A stretch of DNA of 64,000 nucleotides from Rathayibacter sp. VKM Ac-2857. Its GTDB lineage: Bacteria > Actinomycetota > Actinomycetes > Actinomycetales > Microbacteriaceae. The DNA is taken from the NCBI RefSeq assembly GCF_013205025.1, contig NZ_JABMLE010000004.1, positions 308,946 through 372,945 on the forward strand. Direction: 5' to 3'. The position numbers and the translations under genes were made by a program. Shown piece after piece: positions 60,901-64,000 of this stretch. Under the pieces are notes generated by a model that was given only the letters and a program-made list of their open reading frames with translations, had not been told where the DNA came from and ran no database searches. Numbering within the stretch: the first letter of the stretch is position 1; every line of letters begins with the position of its first letter.

Positions 60901-61548
60901 ATGGTCACCATCACCGTCGCCGGGATCGCCCAGCACTTCCACCCCGCAGAACGCGGCACCGTCCGCCTCGAGATCCGCCGCGAGTCGCGCTCGCGCTCCC
61001 AGGCGCTCGCCGAGGTGACGGCCCTGCACGCTCGCGTGCGCGAGGAGGCCCGCGCCGAGCAGGCCTCGGGCGCGGCGACCTGGTGGTCGGCCGACCAGGT
61101 CTCGGTCTCGACGATCCAGCGGTACCTCAAGGACTCCGACGTCACCGAGCCCTTCCACGTCGCCGCCGCGAGCGTCCGGGTGAAGTACCGCGACTTCGAC
61201 GCCCTCGGGCGCTGGGTCTCCTCCGTCTCGGAGGCCCCCGGCATCACCGTCGCCGGGGTCGACTGGGACGTCACCGCCGCCCGGCGCGCGAGCGCCGAGC
61301 GCGAGGTGCGGGTGTCCGCCGTCCGAGACGCCCGCGAGCGCGCCGCCGCCTACGCCTCCGCCCTCGGCCTGGGCGAGCCCCGCGTGCTCACCCTCTTCGA
61401 GCCCGGACTGCGCCCGCACACCCGGATCGAGGGAGGCTCGGCCGTGATGAGCCGGGCGATGGCGTTCAAGGGTCAGGAGGAGCTCGCGCTCAAGCCCGAG
61501 GACATCGAGGTCTCGGCCTCGGTCTCCGCCGACTTCGAGGCGAGCTGA
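60901..61548 (+). CDS. SIMPL-domain (DUF541) protein
   Basis: 215 residues. The pattern VTITVAGIAQHFHPAERGTVRLEI at the N-terminus, VEPFHVAAASVRVKYRDF-type strands and the central helix with ERAAAYASALGLGEPRVLTL match the SIMPL/DUF541 fold, named after a mouse IRAK-interacting protein. Most bacterial members are periplasmic, but this one has no signal peptide. Function unknown. ATG 60901 was chosen; an in-frame ATG at 60883 would add only six residues. Confidence 0.78.
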   Translation: MVTITVAGIAQHFHPAERGTVRLEIRRESRSRSQALAEVTALHARVREEARAEQASGAATWWSADQVSVSTIQRYLKDSDVTEPFHVAAASVRVKYRDFDALGRWVSSVSEAPGITVAGVDWDVTAARRASAEREVRVSAVRDARERAAAYASALGLGEPRVLTLFEPGLRPHTRIEGGSAVMSRAMAFKGQEELALKPEDIEVSASVSADFEAS

Positions 61549-61617
61549 GCCGGAAGGACGCACCCCGGGTCCGCCGACGCCGGGAATAGCCGGGGCGCGT
61601 CCGACGCTGGAGCAGGC

Positions 61618-62652
61618 ATGGTCTCGCGCATCGGCTTCCTCTCCTTCGGCCACTACCAGTCCGTCGAGGGGTCCCTGACGCACACTGCGCGCGACGTGCT
61701 CCTGCAGACCATCGAGCTCGCGGAGGTGGCCGAGGAGATCGGCATCGACGGCGCGTACGTTCGCGTGCACCACTTCGCGCCGCAGCTGGCCTCACCGTTC
61801 CCGCTCCTGGCGGCGATCGCCGCACGCACCCGCCGGATCGAGATCGGCACCGGCGTCATCGACATGCGCTACGAGAACCCGCTCTACATGGCGGAGGAGG
61901 CGGCCGCGACCGACCTCATCTCCGGTGGCCGGCTGGAGCTCGGCGTGAGCCGGGGATCGCCGGAGACCGCGCTGCGGGGCTCCGAGGCGTTCGGCTACGT
62001 GCCCTCCGAGGGCACGACCGACGCCGACCTCGCCCGGCGCAAGGTGCAGCTCTTCCGCGAGGCGCTCTCGGGCGCCGCCGTCGCCGAGACAGACCCCGCG
62101 CGCACCGGGATGTCGAGTCCGCTGGCGATCGAGCCGCGCTCGCCGGGCCTCGAGGACCGCATCTGGTGGGGTGCGGGCAGCTTCGCCACGGCCCGCTGGG
62201 CGGCCGAGCAGGGCATGAACCTGCAGTCCTCCACGCTCCTGCTCGAGGAGGAGGGCATCCCCTTCGACGAGCTGCAGGCGCGGCAGATCCGCGAGTACCG
62301 CGCCGCCTGGGCGGAGGCCGGCTGGGAGCGGACCCCGCGCGTCTCCGTGTCGCGCAGCGTCCTCCCGATCACGACCGACCTCGACCGCCTCTACTTCGGC
62401 GGCCGCGGCGAGCGCGATCAGGTCGCCTCCCTCGAGGGCGTCCGCGCCCGCTTCGGCCGCAGCTACACCGGCGAGCCCGACCGCCTCGCCGAGGAGCTCG
62501 CCGCCGACGTCGCCGTCCAGGAGGCGGACACCCTCCTGCTCACCGTCCCCAACCAGCTGGGCGTCGACTACAACGCGCGCCTCCTGCAGACCGTCGCCGA
62601 GTCGATCGCCCCGGCGCTCGGCTGGTCGCCGGCCGGAGTCGTCGCCGCCTGA
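61618..62652 (+). CDS. LLM-class flavin-dependent oxidoreductase
   Basis: 344 residues of the bacterial luciferase-like monooxygenase fold (FMN or F420). IGFLSFGHYQSVEG at the start, GIDGAYVRVHHFAPQLASPFP, EIGTGVIDMRYENPLYMAEEAAATDLI and GRLELGVSRGSPETA are family blocks; QADTLLLTVPNQLG-type sequence closes the barrel. GGAG lies six bases before the ATG. The substrate is not predictable and no flavin reductase is adjacent. Confidence 0.88.
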   Translation: MVSRIGFLSFGHYQSVEGSLTHTARDVLLQTIELAEVAEEIGIDGAYVRVHHFAPQLASPFPLLAAIAARTRRIEIGTGVIDMRYENPLYMAEEAAATDLISGGRLELGVSRGSPETALRGSEAFGYVPSEGTTDADLARRKVQLFREALSGAAVAETDPARTGMSSPLAIEPRSPGLEDRIWWGAGSFATARWAAEQGMNLQSSTLLLEEEGIPFDELQARQIREYRAAWAEAGWERTPRVSVSRSVLPITTDLDRLYFGGRGERDQVASLEGVRARFGRSYTGEPDRLAEELAADVAVQEADTLLLTVPNQLGVDYNARLLQTVAESIAPALGWSPAGVVAA

Positions 62653-62677
62653 CACCGTCCCCGTCGGGCTGCTCACC

Positions 62678-63479
62678 CATGCTGGTCGAGTAGCCCGGGA
62701 GAGGCGTATCGAGACCCGACGTCGTCAGCACGGCGGGTCTGCAGACTTCGCTTCTGGTGCGGGTGGATCTACTTGGAAGAGACGCCCGCAGACATGCTGG
62801 TCGAGTAGCCCCGAAGGGGCGTATCGAGACCCACCGTCGTCAGCCCGGTGGGTCTGCAGACTCCGCTTCCGGTGAGGGTGGATCTCGATACGCCCGCTGC
62901 GCGGGCTACTCGATCAGCATGGGCTCGCCGCCGCGGCCGGTGCGACTGACGCGCTCCCAGTTCGGCTGCTCACCCATGCTGGTCGAGTAGCCGCTGGAGG
63001 CGGCGTATCGAGACCCGCGGTCGTCCAGAAGGCAAGTCTGCAGACCCGCCCTCCGTAGGTGGTGGATCTCGATATGCCCGCTGTGCGGGCTACTCGATCA
63101 GCATGGATTCGCCGCAGCGTGAGGGAAGCTTACGCATTGCTCGACAACCGCCCGGCATGCTGGTCGAGTAACCCCGGAGGGGCGTATCGAGACCCGACGT
63201 CGTCAGCAGGTCGGTCTGCAGGCTCCTCGTTCGCCGCTCGCGGATCAACTTCCAAGACATGCCCGCAGAGATGCTGGTCCAGTAGCCCCGCAGGGGCGTA
63301 TCGAGACCCGACGTCGTCAGCAGGTCGGTGTGCAGGCTCCTCGTCGGCCGCTGATGGATCAACGTCCAAGACGTGCCCGCAGACATGCTGGTCGAGTAGC
63401 CCCGCAGGGGCGTATCGAGACCCGCGCTTTGCAGACGGTGGATCTCGATACGCCCGCTGCGCGGGCTACTCGATCAGCA
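62678..63479. repeat. REP-like palindromic repeat cluster 4 (9 copies), reversed orientation
   Basis: Occupies the gap between convergent LLM and GH2 genes; no gene is supported. Copies in the B sense on the - strand: 62678-62719, 62793-62834, 62974-63017, 63156-63197, 63270-63312, 63384-63425. Copies in the A sense: 62878-62921, 63061-63105, 63437-63479. The spacers GGATCTACTTGGAAGAGACG (62764-62783), GGATCAACTTCCAAGACATG (63242-63261) and GGATCAACGTCCAAGACGTG (63356-63375) are variants of one unit, reverse-complementary to those in clusters 2 and 3, so the whole cluster is inverted relative to clusters 1-3. Confidence 0.92.
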
Positions 63480-63524
63480 AGAGATGCGCCGCCCGCGGAA
63501 GGGGAGAGGCTGCGCTGTCGATCG

Positions 63525-64000
63525 TCAGCTCGCCGAGAGCTCGATCCGGACGTCGTCCAGTCCGTCAGAGGAGACGAGCACCGTGATGGGCCCCGCGCCG
63601 GTCGGACGGACCACGGCGAGCGCGCGGCCGTCGAACGTCGTCCGCGATGCGGCGTCGAAGCGCTCGGTGGTGGCGGGTGCTCCGCTTCCGAAGCCCGCGA
63701 GCACGCCCGCGCCCTCGACGGCGACCGAGACGACGCGGTCCGCACCCGTGACCAGGACGCCCGCAGCGTCGCGCAGCTCGATCGCGATGTACGCGAGGTC
63801 GGTGTCATCCGCCCGCAGCTCCACCCGGTCCGCCGTCGCGGTCAGCACCGCCGGTCCCGACGCCGACACGAGCGAACTGCGCCCCGTCTCCCTCCCGGAC
63901 CGGTAGGCCACCGCGGTCAGCGTGCCCGGCCGGTACACCGTCTCGATCGACGCCAGCATCGGCCGCACCGCACCGACGGCCGCGCGCCCCACCTCGACGC
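63525..64000 (-). CDS. Glycoside hydrolase family 2-like protein, C-terminal part (5' end outside the window)
   Basis: The last about 155 residues of a larger - strand protein. Immunoglobulin-like beta strands are visible, and VAVEGAGVLAGFGSGAPATTERF followed by TTFDGRALAVVRPTG is the pattern seen at the C-terminus of GH2 beta-galactosidase-like enzymes (DUF4982/GH2 accessory domains). The catalytic barrel lies beyond position 64000, so activity and specificity cannot be judged. It ends 45 bases from repeat cluster 4. Confidence 0.72.
   Translation of the reverse strand, partial: VEVGRAAVGAVRPMLASIETVYRPGTLTAVAYRSGRETGRSSLVSASGPAVLTATADRVELRADDTDLAYIAIELRDAAGVLVTGADRVVSVAVEGAGVLAGFGSGAPATTERFDAASRTTFDGRALAVVRPTGAGPITVLVSSDGLDDVRIELSAS

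Noticed and set aside
56224-61773. A 1849-codon - strand frame spanning imuA to the LLM gene
   Set aside because: Only its last 244 codons (ImuA) are real; the rest is antisense or out of frame to GH3, ProB-like and other genes.

Overview
The window is a very GC-rich (about 70% by eye), gene-dense chromosomal segment of an actinobacterium, most likely of the family Microbacteriaceae. Supporting signs are a cysteine-free RbpA, the tkt-tal-pgi-zwf-opcA-pgl operon with OpcA, a GT4-type glycogen synthase, the ImuA-ImuB-DnaE2 mutasome behind an actinobacterial LexA box, many apparently leaderless genes, and dispersed repeats built on CTCGATACGCC...GGCTACTCGAC. A Rathayibacter-like genus is plausible, but this is inference. 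I found no rRNA, tRNA, prophage, insertion sequence or CRISPR array. Both ends cut genes: pgk on the left and a GH2-type glycoside hydrolase on the right.

Layout. 1-2.6 kb: end of pgk, tpiA, secG and rbpA on the + strand, with a 28-bp inverted repeat between tpiA and secG. 2.7-11.2 kb: a - strand pentose-phosphate/glycolysis operon transcribed tkt-tal-pgi-zwf-opcA-pgl. 11.5-18.1 kb: heme A synthesis (ctaB, ctaA), then the SUF iron-sulfur operon sufB-sufD-Rieske-sufC-sufT. 18.2-25.3 kb: bioY, an ABC-F ATPase, a SURF1-zinc protein-DUF3099 operon, fabG, a SatD-type regulator with its membrane partner, and serB. 25.3-29.1 kb: divergent glgC/glgA, a lone ABC ATPase and rpmE2 (type B L31). 30-44 kb: an acyl-CoA dehydrogenase-type gene, YdeI-like protein, exonuclease, trehalose synthase treS, hydrolase plus GT4, phosphatase, sirtuin, SpoU-type methyltransferase, DD-carboxypeptidase, SGNH hydrolase and a helicase. 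44.1-50.5 kb: glgX-treY-treZ. 50.6-57 kb: the SOS mutasome operon imuA-imuB-dnaE2 plus an uncharacterised fourth gene. 57-64 kb: GH3 glycosidase, a divergent ProB-like kinase, small unknowns, a LLM flavin enzyme and a partial GH2.

How the genes fit together. The region is rich in carbon-storage and stress-sugar metabolism. GlgC and GlgA make ADP-glucose and glucan or maltose-1-phosphate, GlgX debranches glycogen, TreY/TreZ turn malto-oligosaccharides into trehalose, and TreS interconverts maltose and trehalose. CtaA, CtaB and SURF1 all serve cytochrome aa3 assembly.

The most notable non-coding structure is about 31 imperfect-palindrome repeats in four clusters (20.57-20.84, 29.16-29.99, 40.45-41.00 and 62.68-63.48 kb). 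Each cluster lies between two convergent genes. Other regulatory signals worth attention are a LexA box fitted between -35 and -10 of imuA, a two-unit operator over the satD promoter, three copies of a 13-bp motif before a 97-residue unknown, and a recurring TANNNT-N6-8-start signature of leaderless transcripts. No clearly new multi-gene system was found. The best candidates for something undescribed are the fourth mutasome-operon gene, the SatD module and the ProB-like kinase with a C-terminal extension.
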